Shown piece by piece: positions 6,096 through 12,559 of a stretch of DNA of 12,842 nucleotides. The translations under genes were made by a program, and so were the position numbers. How positions within the stretch are numbered: position 1 is the first letter of the stretch; each line of letters starts with the position of its first letter. Under the pieces are notes generated by a model, which did no database searches, was not told the DNA's origin, and saw only the letters and a list, made by a program, of their open reading frames with translations. The stretch comes from an uncultured Collinsella sp. (GTDB lineage: Bacteria; Actinomycetota; Coriobacteriia; Coriobacteriales; Coriobacteriaceae): positions 1 through 12,842 of the forward strand of contig CATZKS010000062.1 of NCBI GenBank assembly GCA_958421035.1. Direction: 5' to 3'.

Positions 6096-6206
6096 CCTCC
6101 TTTATGTAGATGACCATGCAGAGAAGGGACAACCAAGGAGGCAGGTTACTGATGCGGACTCCCGCACGCCCACGACTACCCGACGGGGACTGTGTTTTCA
6201 TCTCTG
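6096..6206 (-). promoter_or_regulatory. Candidate yjdF-type riboswitch with ribosome-site sequestration
   Basis: On the minus strand the YjdF leader begins with CAGAGA (6206-6201), which pairs perfectly with TCTCTG (6124-6119), enclosing an 88-nt domain. Inside are a TGCGG-GAGT-CCGCA hairpin and a CCCCGTCGGG hairpin-like element. Within the domain, CCTCCTT (6141-6135) is fully complementary to the gene's ribosome site AAGGAGG (6102-6096), 32 nt further on. Enclosing helix formation versus ribosome-site pairing would give an on/off switch for translation. The identity as the yjdF riboswitch rests on position and structure; I could not compare it with the Rfam model. Confidence 0.55.
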
Positions 6207-6304
6207 GTGGTTGGATTGTAGCACGTGCGAATGCGCCCGGCATCGCTGCTGACATGGCGCTACTGGGATTCGCTCCTCGATGCATCCTTGTGCACATTAC
6301 CTTC

Positions 6305-6345
6305 TCGGTTTCGAAACTTTAAAAGATCTTGAGTTTCGAAACCGA
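6305..6345. promoter_or_regulatory. 14-bp perfect inverted repeat with nested GTTTCGAAAC palindromes
   Basis: TCGGTTTCGAAACT (6305-6318) is the exact reverse complement of AGTTTCGAAACCGA (6332-6345), with a 13-nt AT-rich centre. Each arm contains the self-complementary 10-mer GTTTCGAAAC; the two copies start 25 bp apart. This is typical of an operator bound by two dimers on one face of the helix. It lies upstream of the YjdF leader on one side and directly before an ATPase remnant on the other (6360-6452), so it may be the former autoregulatory site of that lost gene, or it may control the YjdF transcript. The factor is unknown. Confidence 0.55.
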
Positions 6346-6359
6346 AAAGGAGAGTTTAA

Positions 6360-6452
6360 GCGAGCGACGACATCAGCTCCGAATCGACGCTCGAGAGGGA
6401 GCTCGCGCCGCTCCTGTCCGTCAGGGATGCGTTCCTGAAGGTTCTCATCTGA
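6360..6452 (+). pseudogene. Remnant of an AAA ATPase (DUF4143-type), C-terminal fragment
   Basis: The plus strand encodes about 30 residues, SDDISSESTLERELAPLLSV then RDAFLKVLI, before a TGA. The pattern (T)xEREFAPLLSIRDxxPKxVL is the conserved stretch near the C-terminus of AAA ATPases with a DUF4143 domain, as I recall the family. An in-frame stop precedes it and there is no start, so it is only a scrap. It starts 15 nt beyond the nested inverted repeat. The following 126 nt to the MerR gene hold no recognisable gene; a second frame reads MYLYVKVTTLGCGVYPKASK there, which I cannot identify. Confidence 0.5.
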
Positions 6453-6578
6453 CGACAGAGGTGAGCGTGGTGCCGTTCAAGAAGGGCATGTACCTGTACG
6501 TCAAGGTCACCACGCTCGGTTGCGGCGTCTACCCCAAGGCGAGCAAGGCGGTTGACTGCCGTTGCCTAAGCAGTCTTG

Positions 6579-7046
6579 TCATATCGTTGCCGCAGTCCCC
6601 GGCGCAGTGCGCAGCTCCTGCCGAATCTTCCGAAAGCGTTCCGGGACTTCGGCAAGCTCCATCTTCTGCGGGGCATCGACCGTACCCGCTTCCTTCGCCG
6701 TTTCGTAATACCAGCACTTGTAATCCACCATCTCCATGGTGTGCAGTAATTCCTCCATCTGCTGTTTCAGAACTTCTTGTTGGTGCCGGAACATGGCAAG
6801 GCGCAAATCGATGGTGTCGTCTCCTTGCAGCGCCATCTCGATGTACTGCCGGATGTCCTTGATGGACATCCCGGCTTTCTTCATGCAGCCGATCACCTGC
6901 AGCCATTCGATATCCGATTCCCGGAACATGCGAATGCCACCGGAGGAGCGCTCCACGAAGGGCAGCAGCCCCTCCTTGTCGTAGTAGCGCAAGGTGGACG
7001 CCGCAACTCCCAGCAGCTTCGCCATCTCTCCCACCGTATAGACCAT
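6579..7046 (-). CDS. MerR-family regulator, NmlR/AdhR-like (candidate electrophile sensor)
   Basis: A 155-residue MerR protein. The winged helix-turn-helix is at residues 2-70 (YTVGEMAKLLGVAASTLRYY, then DKEGLLPF, then GIRMFRESDIEWL), followed by a dimerisation helix (about 78-115) ending in KCWYYETA. Cys54 in VIGCMKKAGMS matches the single conserved Cys (52-54) of NmlR/AdhR regulators that sense aldehydes and other thiol-reactive molecules; C111 is a second candidate. There is no metal-binding Cys cluster. The start at 7046 has GGAGGGG 8 nt upstream; the frame is open earlier but lacks a ribosome site there. It is divergent from the five-gene operon starting at 7180, whose promoter carries a MerR-type dyad. 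Confidence 0.9.
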   Translation of the reverse strand: MVYTVGEMAKLLGVAASTLRYYDKEGLLPFVERSSGGIRMFRESDIEWLQVIGCMKKAGMSIKDIRQYIEMALQGDDTIDLRLAMFRHQQEVLKQQMEELLHTMEMVDYKCWYYETAKEAGTVDAPQKMELAEVPERFRKIRQELRTAPGTAATI

Positions 7047-7079
7047 CTGAAAACCCCTCCGAATTATTCCAGAATCCCC

Positions 7080-7110
7080 TTGACTTAAAGTTAACTTCAA
7101 GTTCTAGGAT
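7080..7110 (+). promoter_or_regulatory. MerR-type promoter with 19-bp spacer and dyad operator
   Basis: The -35 box TTGACT (7080-7085) and -10 box TAGGAT (7105-7110) are separated by 19 bp, the elongated spacer that MerR regulators untwist when activated. A 20-bp dyad centred on GTTAAC (7083-7102, one mismatched pair) fills the spacer. The transcript would start near 7117 and run into the operon whose first gene has AAGGAGGGG at 7163-7171. The untranslated leader contains a 14-bp palindrome, GGAAGCATGCTTCC (7127-7140). Confidence 0.82.
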
Positions 7111-7179
7111 GCACATGAAGTTCAAAGGAAGCATGCTTCCAAACAGAATGTTTGTCAATCATAAGGAGGGGAATCGAAC

Positions 7180-7902
7180 GTGAACAGGCCGTATGTTTTC
7201 TGCCACATGATGTGCGCTTTGGACGGAAAGATCATGGGCAGTTACATGGGAACGCCGCAGGGCAGAGCGGCGGGCGATGCGTTCTACGACATCGCCTTCG
7301 GGAAAGAGCCCTTTTACCATCACCAGGGCTGGCTGTCCGGCAGGGTGACGACGGACGACAACTTCACCTTCTACAGGAAGCCGGACCTGGACGAAGATGC
7401 GCCGGCCGTTCCGGCAGGTGATTTCATCGCGCAGCCGGACTTCGGAATGTTCTATGTCTCCGTGGACCCCCACGGCAAGCTGGGGTGGAAAAGCAGCACC
7501 CTGCGCTATGTGGACACCACCGCCCATGTCGTCGAGGTGCTGACAGAGCAGGTCGGCAACGCCTACAGGGCATTTTTGAGAAAGCTGGGAATCTCGTACA
7601 TCATCGCGGGAGAAACGGAGCTGGATCACGGTCTGGCCCTTTCCAAGCTGAAAGAAGAATTCAACATCGAGACCCTGATGCTGGGCGGTGGCGGCGTGCT
7701 GAACTGGTCGTTCCTGCAAGCGGGGATGTGCGATGAAATCAGCATTGTGTTGGCGGCGGCGGCAGACGGGAGCTCGGATACGCCGCCGGTTTTCAGAGCC
7801 GCAGAAGGCATTTCGGAGAGCAAGGCCCTTGGCTTCACGCTGAAAGAGGCGAAGGCCATGGACGGCGGGGCGGTTTGGCTGCGCTATGGCGTGAATCGAT
7901 AA
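7180..7902 (+). CDS. RibD C-terminal/dihydrofolate reductase-fold reductase
   Basis: A 240-residue member of the dihydrofolate reductase superfamily in the RibD C-terminal group, predicted to be an NADPH-dependent reductase in the cytoplasm. The N-terminal strand with CALDGKI (12-18), the AGETELDHGLALSKLKEE helix region and the GGGGVLNWSFLQAGMCDEIS block (169-188) match this family. There is no deaminase domain, so it is not a full RibD and is unlikely to make riboflavin; stand-alone members usually have unknown substrates. The GTG start at 7180 is supported by AAGGAGGGG 8 nt upstream. It is the first gene of the MerR-controlled operon; the cupin gene follows 22 nt later with its own ribosome site. 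Confidence 0.87.
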   Translation: MNRPYVFCHMMCALDGKIMGSYMGTPQGRAAGDAFYDIAFGKEPFYHHQGWLSGRVTTDDNFTFYRKPDLDEDAPAVPAGDFIAQPDFGMFYVSVDPHGKLGWKSSTLRYVDTTAHVVEVLTEQVGNAYRAFLRKLGISYIIAGETELDHGLALSKLKEEFNIETLMLGGGGVLNWSFLQAGMCDEISIVLAAAADGSSDTPPVFRAAEGISESKALGFTLKEAKAMDGGAVWLRYGVNR

Positions 7903-7924
7903 TCATTAACAGGAGGTTTCAATT

Positions 7925-8356
7925 ATGAGGTATGAACGAAAAGAGCAGTTCGAGAAGGTCAACGCATTCGGCACAGGAACGGCGAACACCGCCTATGCCC
8001 AGTACTTCACCGGCGATTCGTTCCTGAATCCGCTGACCGATCCGGAAGGCGGCCTGTTCGCCGCCAACGTGACTTTCGAGCCGGGATGCCGCAACAACTG
8101 GCATATCCACCATGCGGACAAAGGAGGCGGTCAGCTCCTGCTCTGCACGGCTGGCGAGGGCTGGTACCAGGAGGAAGGCAAGGCCGCCGTCAGCCTGCAC
8201 GAGGGCAGCGTTGTGATGATCCCCGCCAACGTCAAGCACTGGCACGGAGCGAAGAAGGACAGCTGGTTCAGCCATATCGCCGTGGAGGTTCCCGGCGAGA
8301 ATTGCGAGAACGAGTGGTGCGAGCCGGTATCCCACGAAGAGTACGCAAGGCTGTAG
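7925..8356 (+). CDS. Cupin-domain protein
   Basis: A 143-residue single-cupin protein. Motif 1 is around FEPGCRNNWHIHHADKGGGQ (51-70), giving likely metal ligands H60, H62 and Q70. Motif 2 is GSVVMIPANVKHWHG (94-108) with H105/H107. Small cupins of this kind commonly sit next to carboxymuconolactone decarboxylase-like genes or are fused to them. The molecular role is not established; a metal-dependent isomerase, dioxygenase or quercetinase-type reaction is possible. The start at 7925 has AGGAGG 8 nt upstream. It is the second gene of the operon, 13 nt before the next start. A histidine-rich HIHH stretch and several Cys residues are present, none in a known cluster. Confidence 0.88.
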   Translation: MRYERKEQFEKVNAFGTGTANTAYAQYFTGDSFLNPLTDPEGGLFAANVTFEPGCRNNWHIHHADKGGGQLLLCTAGEGWYQEEGKAAVSLHEGSVVMIPANVKHWHGAKKDSWFSHIAVEVPGENCENEWCEPVSHEEYARL

Positions 8357-8369
8357 GGAGGAGCGAAAC

Positions 8370-8696
8370 ATGGCAGTCAAGCAGACGGCAGGCAGAGATG
8401 CCCTGGGCGAATTCGCCCCGAAATTCGCGGAACTGAACGATGACGTGCTCTTCGGAGAGGTTTGGAGCCGAGAGGGGCAGCTCAGCCTCCGCGACCGCTC
8501 CCTCGTGACCGTCGTCGCGCTGATGGCTCAGGGGCTTACCGATGAGAGCTTCCGCTATCACCTGACGGAGGCAAAGAAGAACGGTATTACAAAAGAAGAA
8601 ATCGCGGAGGTCGTGACCCATGCAGCCTTCTACTGCGGCTGGCCCAAGGCGTGGGCGGTTTTCCGCATGGCAAAGGATATCTGGGGCGAGGAGTAG
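8370..8696 (+). CDS. Carboxymuconolactone decarboxylase-family protein
   Basis: A 108-residue all-helical protein of the CMD/AhpD family. The central LSLRDRSLVTVVALMAQG (38-55) and the VVTHAAFYCGWPKAWAVF motif (81-98) with H84 are diagnostic; H64 and E77 are also conserved-type positions. It lacks the CxxC of AhpD peroxidase partners, so it is closer to the decarboxylase/YraC group. In Bacillus subtilis the AdhR regulon includes a CMD-family gene (yraC), which fits the regulator found here. The start at 8370 has GGAGG about 7 nt upstream, 13 nt after the cupin stop. It is the third gene in the operon; the next gene begins 5 nt after its stop codon. Catalytic function is unproven for most members. 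Confidence 0.92.
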   Translation: MAVKQTAGRDALGEFAPKFAELNDDVLFGEVWSREGQLSLRDRSLVTVVALMAQGLTDESFRYHLTEAKKNGITKEEIAEVVTHAAFYCGWPKAWAVFRMAKDIWGEE

Positions 8697-8700
8697 AACG

Positions 8701-9570
8701 ATGATCTTGAATGAAACCTACCCGTTGGCAAACGGAGTTCAGGTTCCCAAGCTGGGACTGGGCACCTGGTTCATCGACGATGCCGAGGCGGCGGAAGCCG
8801 TTCGCGAGGCGGTAAAGCTGGGCTATCGCCTGATCGACACCGCGCAGGCCTACGGAAACGAACGCGGCGTCGGCGAGGGCGTGCGCACCTGCGGCGTTCG
8901 CCGGGAAGAGCTTTTCGTCGCCAGCAAGATCGCGGCAGAGCTGAAGACCTACGAGGATGCGGCGAAGTCCATCGATGAGACGCTGGAGAGGATGGGGCTC
9001 GGCTACCTCGACCAGATGATCATCCACTCTCCCCAGCCGTGGAGCGAGTTCCGTGTGGAGAAGCGCTATTTCGAGGAGAACAAGGAGGTCTGGCGTGCGT
9101 TGGAGGATGCGCGGGCGGCGGGCAAGGTCAAGGTAATCGGCGTGTCCAACTTCCTGCAAGATGACCTTGAGAACCTCCTGGGCTCTTGCCGCGTGATGCC
9201 CATGGTCAATCAGATCCTCCTGCACATCACCAACACCGATTCGGCATTGGTGGACTTCTGCAAGGCGCAGGGCATCCAGGTGGAGGCATACTCTCCCATT
9301 GCCCACGGTGAGGCGCTGAAGAATCCGGCGATCGTTAAGATGGCAGAGAAGTACGGCGTATCTGCCGCCCAGCTCTGCATCCGCTATGTCCTTCAGCTTG
9401 GAGCCGTCGCGCTTCCCAAGACGGCAGATCCCGCCCACATGGAAAGCAACGCGGACGTGGATTTCGCGATCTCCGAGGAAGACATGGAAACTCTCAAGAA
9501 CATGGAGCGCATCGCCAACTATGGTGACTTCAGCGCATTTCCCGTGTTCAGCGGGAAGCTTCTTGCATGA
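8701..9570 (+). CDS. Aldo/keto reductase (third of three)
   Basis: A 289-residue NAD(P)H-dependent carbonyl reductase. The catalytic tetrad is D46, Y51, K76 and H109 (LIDTAQAYGNE, VASKIAAE, MIIHSPQPWSEF); the loop after H109 is longer than in the two other reductases of this window. It ends with GVSNF (about 145-149) and LPKTADPAHMESN, the cofactor-binding C-terminal part. The true start is the ATG at 8701 (MILNETYPLA), 4 nt after the CMD stop, with GGCGAGGAG inside the preceding gene. The reading frame upstream overlaps the CMD gene and is not used. It is the fourth gene of the MerR-controlled operon and would supply carbonyl-reducing activity. Substrate unknown. Confidence 0.94.
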   Translation: MILNETYPLANGVQVPKLGLGTWFIDDAEAAEAVREAVKLGYRLIDTAQAYGNERGVGEGVRTCGVRREELFVASKIAAELKTYEDAAKSIDETLERMGLGYLDQMIIHSPQPWSEFRVEKRYFEENKEVWRALEDARAAGKVKVIGVSNFLQDDLENLLGSCRVMPMVNQILLHITNTDSALVDFCKAQGIQVEAYSPIAHGEALKNPAIVKMAEKYGVSAAQLCIRYVLQLGAVALPKTADPAHMESNADVDFAISEEDMETLKNMERIANYGDFSAFPVFSGKLLA

Positions 9571-9584
9571 GGAGCAAGCGTGAA

Positions 9585-10061
9585 ATGAAAACCTTGATTC
9601 TGTACTACTCCTACGGAGGCAACACGAAGCGCATCGCCGAGATGATCCAGAGGGAAATCGGCGGGGATATTGCTCGTATGGATACGGTTGTTCCCTACGA
9701 TGGCGATTATGATGAAGTCGTCAATCAGGGGCAGCGTGAGATTGCCGAGGGTTATTGCCCGGAACTGAAGCCGCTGCACATTGGCTGGAGAGATTACGAC
9801 ACCATCATCCTGGGTTCTCCTGTCTGGTGGTACACCTTTGCGCCCGCCATGCGCAGTTTCCTGGAGCGGGCTGACCTGACCGGGAAGATCGTGTATCCGT
9901 TTGCCACCAATGGCGGCTGGCTGGGACACGCGCTGAAGGACTTTGAGGAAGCCTGCAAGGGCGCAATCGTGAAACCGGGCCTCGATGTGCAGTTCGATGA
10001 ATCCATGCTCCGTACTTCTGAGAAAGATATTCAGGCATGGATTGATACAATCTGCAGATAA
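9585..10061 (+). CDS. Flavodoxin
   Basis: A 158-residue flavodoxin: an FMN-binding electron carrier of the cytoplasm. The phosphate loop is YYSYGGNTKRIA (7-18), and the aromatic FMN loops are GSPVWWYTFAPAMRSFLE (77-94) and PFATNGGWLGHALKDFEE (105-122). Length is typical for a short-chain flavodoxin (family Flavodoxin_4). I chose the ATG at 9585 (MKTLILYYSYGG) because flavodoxins begin immediately with strand 1; GAGGAG lies about 10 nt before it. An in-frame ATG at 9567 overlaps the aldo/keto reductase stop and would add six residues. It is the last gene of the MerR operon and is followed by a hairpin at 10130-10160. It parallels the lost flavodoxin of the LysR island. Confidence 0.93.
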   Translation: MKTLILYYSYGGNTKRIAEMIQREIGGDIARMDTVVPYDGDYDEVVNQGQREIAEGYCPELKPLHIGWRDYDTIILGSPVWWYTFAPAMRSFLERADLTGKIVYPFATNGGWLGHALKDFEEACKGAIVKPGLDVQFDESMLRTSEKDIQAWIDTICR

Positions 10062-10129
10062 TCGATCTACAGCTTTCGGCATCCGCCACAGAGCTGGCAA
10101 GGATTTGGGACGATCCCAAAAATGCAAAC

Positions 10130-10160
10130 AGAGCGTTCCGACTTTCCGACGGAACGCTCT
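10130..10160 (+). terminator. Hairpin at the end of the MerR-controlled operon
   Basis: AGAGCGTTCCG (10130-10140) and CGGAACGCTCT (10150-10160) form a perfect 11-bp stem with a 9-nt loop, 68 nt after the flavodoxin stop. The downstream tract is only moderately T-rich (TCGCTCCCTTCG), with a T5 run about 20 nt away. A smaller hairpin, TTTGGGA-CGA-TCCCAAA, precedes it at 10104-10120. Confidence 0.65.
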
Positions 10161-10197
10161 TCGCTCCCTTCGTGCCCTTTTTCCTCGCCTTCACCGG

Positions 10198-10386
10198 GCG
10201 ACCCGGGAGCTGGGGCTGGCAGACGCCTCTCTGCTCTTCGTCCACAACGTCCAGGGAAATCTCGCGGTCAACCGCTTGCTCGGTTGGAGGCGAGGGCCCG
10301 AGTTCGCCCACGCCCAGGAGCTGCTCAGCGCCTATTCCGAAGGGGGCATGCGGGCGGTATCGGCTCGTCACGATTCCCGTAGTTGA
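10198..10386 (+). pseudogene. Unidentified coding fragment 1
   Basis: The plus-strand frame reads RATRELGLADASLLFVHNV, then QGNLAVNRLLGWRRGPEF, then AHAQELLSAYSEGGMRAV up to a TGA at 10384-10386. The composition looks like a real soluble protein with helices, not antisense noise. There is no start codon with a ribosome site, and the frame runs back into the operon's hairpin, so it is probably the truncated internal part of a lost gene. I do not recognise the family. A second coding-like frame starts immediately after its stop. Confidence 0.35.
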
Positions 10387-10628
10387 TCTTGACTGTGGAC
10401 TCCTTACAAGTCTTGCTCGAGATCGAGCGGAGACTGGGCCCTGCCGAATCGGAGCTATGGCGACCAAAAATGTTGCCAGAAGACGCCGTCGACACTGTTT
10501 GCGATGGGGTAGAGCTCGATGGCGGTTCGGCACAGTCTGTTTCGACGGTTTCGCGGGGCGTTGATGGCGTGAAGGCGGCCGTTGGAAAGAAACTCATTTC
10601 CGTGGGGAAGAAACTTCTCGGTGAGTAA
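10383..10628 (+). pseudogene. Unidentified coding fragment 2
   Basis: An 81-codon frame without a convincing start (only TTG, no ribosome site), carrying LLEIERRLGPAESELWRPKM, then LPEDAVDTVCDGVELDGG, then a basic C-terminus GVKAAVGKKLISVGKKLLGE. It directly follows fragment 1 with a frame change, and an in-frame stop lies at 10380-10382. It could be the C-terminus of the same lost gene after a frameshift or a separate remnant. The amphipathic Lys-rich tail is notable. I do not recognise it. The remaining bases to 10678 hold a weak 7-bp hairpin (10627-10633 with 10649-10655) and nothing else. Confidence 0.35.
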
Positions 10629-10678
10629 AGCTCATCGGAGCGGGGATAGAGCTTTGTCTGCGGGGTACGAAATGCTGG

Positions 10679-11599
10679 CTAGTGGTTGCGACGCCTTGTT
10701 GCGGAAATGCCAACTGCCGCGACTACACCACCGGCAACATTCAGGGCTGCCGCTATCGCGCTGTTGTCGCCCGTCGCGGGTAGGGTGGTCTCGGCTGGTT
10801 TAACTGCCGTTACTGCCTTGGTGGAAACGGGATTTGCCGCGGGCTTTTCTGTCTTGGGCTGCGGTGTGGGCTCGGGCTTGGTTTCCGGTTCGGGTTTGAC
10901 CTCTGGGATCGGCTTAACACTTGGATCGGGTTTGGAACCGCTCGTATCGGTTGCAATCAAGTGCACGTCGCTGTCGAAGACGTAACGGATGTAGTAATCG
11001 TGCCGCCTTTCGTGCATAATCCCCTGCCCGCTGTCGAAGTCACGGTCAACGTGTGTGCCAAGGTAGGTTGAGCTGTTGAGGTCCAGCCTGTAAGGGATTT
11101 GGTCGTCGGCGTAACTGCCTGTAAAGACTACGGTTGCTCTAACGTGATTGTCAATCATGGTCAGGGCAATAGAGACGCTGGCCTCTTTGGGGTTCTCGGT
11201 TTTTATAAGGCTTTCGGTATCGGTGTCGATCTTGAAGAGATGGACGGTGTCGTTAAGCCCGTAGATGAAGTCCTCGGGTTTGTCGGGAAAATCGTATACA
11301 AGAGCCTCGTTCTGGACCAACTCGAAAGCAGGGGGTAGCTCCAAATCGTAGTAATGATCGATGGGGGTGGTTGCTGTGAGGCTGCCTTCCGCGTTGACTT
11401 CGTCGCAGGTGATGGGTGCTGCGACATCGGGTTCGGGTATTTCGGTCGCCAGTGCTGCGCAGGGTAGCAAAAGCTGCCCTGCCATAAGAATGCTTACTCC
11501 GAAGGCGACGACTCTGGCGCCTGCATGAAGCTTGACGTTGCGGATAGACAGGTCAGTGCGTTTGTTATGGGTTTGCGGTGCAACATGCTGTCCATACAT
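10679..11599 (-). CDS. LPXTG-anchored surface protein
   Basis: A 306-residue protein destined for the cell wall. Residues 1-51 form a long signal peptide: a basic region (RNVKLHAGAR), a hydrophobic core (VVAFGVSILMAGQLLLP) and a probable cut after ALA at 51. A folded extracellular region follows (about 52-220) with no family I recognise. Next is a Pro/Lys/Glu-rich stalk (about 222-255, repeated KPEP-like units) that could span the wall. The C-terminus is the sortase signal LPATG (273-277), a hydrophobic segment and the RRRNH tail. The start at 11599 has AAGGAGCG just upstream. No sortase gene is in the window. It stands alone on the minus strand, next to decayed fragments; an adhesin-like role is only a guess. 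Confidence 0.9.
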   Translation of the reverse strand: MYGQHVAPQTHNKRTDLSIRNVKLHAGARVVAFGVSILMAGQLLLPCAALATEIPEPDVAAPITCDEVNAEGSLTATTPIDHYYDLELPPAFELVQNEALVYDFPDKPEDFIYGLNDTVHLFKIDTDTESLIKTENPKEASVSIALTMIDNHVRATVVFTGSYADDQIPYRLDLNSSTYLGTHVDRDFDSGQGIMHERRHDYYIRYVFDSDVHLIATDTSGSKPDPSVKPIPEVKPEPETKPEPTPQPKTEKPAANPVSTKAVTAVKPAETTLPATGDNSAIAAALNVAGGVVAAVGISATRRRNH

Positions 11600-11919
11600 A
11601 AGGCGCTCCTTGTTCGTAGGCCGGTTTCCGTGGATCTATATTGCGCCTGCCCGATTCGGCCAGGCTCATACACGCGAACGCTCACGCGAGCAGGAGAAAG
11701 CTCTAGTTAATTTTCCCACAGTCGACACTTTGCGGCCAACGATTTACTGTTCAATTCTCGGAGAGAGAATCAAGACAGTTAACGAGTTGTCAGGCAATGA
11801 GATTGTGTCTAGAGAGCACGAACAAGAGATGCGATCTGCAGACGACTGAATAGCTCCATCTGTTTTGGTTACAACGAAATGTGTGCCGCGCGCCTGCGGC
11901 ATGAAGGAGGGAGATTTCT
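11600..11919. other. Divergent intergenic region, 320 nt, no gene seen
   Basis: It separates the LPXTG gene (minus) from the iron-sulfur-flavoprotein-like gene (plus). I see a small palindrome ATTCTC-GGA-GAGAAT (11754-11768) and a hairpin TGCCGC-N6-GCGGCA (11884-11901) directly before the ribosome site of the plus-strand gene. Neither has a recognisable promoter at proper spacing. A plus-strand open frame ending at 11849 lacks a start and family features and is not called. Confidence 0.35.
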
Positions 11920-12450
11920 ATGAATATCGTTGTATTGAGTGGTAGCCCGCGCAAGGGAGCCAATACCGACACCATGGTCGAGGCGTTTGCCGAGACCGCG
12001 CGTGAGGGCGGCAATACGGTCGAGGTCGTCCGCGTTGCCAGCAAGAAAATCGCTGGTTGCCTGGGGTGTCAGTATTGCTTCGCCCACGAGGGCACTTGCG
12101 TGCAGAAGGACGACATGGCCAACGTGATCGAGTCGCTGAAAGACGCCGATATGGTTGTCTTCGCTTCGCCTATCTACTGGTTTGATATTACTGCGCAGGA
12201 GAAAGCCGCCATCGACCGCCTGTACGCCTTCGGTGCCACGGGCTTCCCGTTCACCAAGACGGCCCTTTTGCTCGATAGCCACAGCGAGGGCGTCTATGAT
12301 GCGGCGATCGCTATGTACAAGTCAACCTGCGCGTACTGCAAGTGGGAGGACCAAGGCATTATCACCATCAGCGGTATGACCGAGCGCGATAGCATGGCAT
12401 CGTCGCCCAAGTTGGAAGAGGTGCGAGAGCTCGCTCGCAAGCTCGCCTAA
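11920..12450 (+). CDS. Iron-sulfur-flavoprotein-like NAD(P)H-dependent FMN reductase
   Basis: A 176-residue flavodoxin-fold protein of the NADPH-dependent FMN reductase group. The FMN-phosphate loop is GSPRKGANT (8-16). A compact cysteine motif C47-x2-C50-x2-C53-x6-C60 (GCLGCQYC, then GTCVQKDDM) matches the spacing known to bind a 4Fe-4S cluster in archaeal Isf proteins. The FMN loop SPIYWFDITAQ (83-93) is also characteristic. C137 and C140 form an additional CAYC. It could carry electrons to an unknown acceptor or reduce a flavin, quinone or nitro compound. The start at 11920 has AAGGAGGG 8-9 nt upstream, preceded by a small hairpin. It is monocistronic here: an inverted repeat follows 10 nt after the stop. 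Confidence 0.92.
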   Translation: MNIVVLSGSPRKGANTDTMVEAFAETAREGGNTVEVVRVASKKIAGCLGCQYCFAHEGTCVQKDDMANVIESLKDADMVVFASPIYWFDITAQEKAAIDRLYAFGATGFPFTKTALLLDSHSEGVYDAAIAMYKSTCAYCKWEDQGIITISGMTERDSMASSPKLEEVRELARKLA

Positions 12451-12460
12451 GGGCAAGAAG

Positions 12461-12532
12461 AACGCATGGCAATCGGTGTTGGTGGAAAATGTTTGCTATC
12501 CTTACCAAGAGGAATGCTGATTGCCATGCGTT
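12461..12532. repeat. 14-bp perfect inverted repeat flanking a 44-nt core
   Basis: AACGCATGGCAATC (12461-12474) is the exact reverse complement of GATTGCCATGCGTT (12519-12532). The 44-nt interior has a weaker inner pair TTGGT/ACCAA. It begins 10 nt after the flavoprotein stop and ends before the ATPase remnant. It could act as a convergent terminator (a stem with a large loop, no T-run), an operator, or a tiny mobile remnant. I see no flanking target-site duplication. Confidence 0.6.
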
Positions 12533-12559
12533 GATGCTTCCGCGGACAATTCCGGCGTG

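Noticed and set aside
7127..7140. Perfect palindrome GGAAGCATGCTTCC as a second MerR operator
   Set aside because: It differs in sequence from the dyad in the -35/-10 spacer and lies downstream of the predicted start site; kept only as a note in the promoter entry.
11532..11849. A 105-codon plus-strand frame upstream of the flavoprotein gene
   Set aside because: It overlaps the signal-peptide region of the LPXTG gene in antisense, has no start with ribosome site, and shows no known motif.
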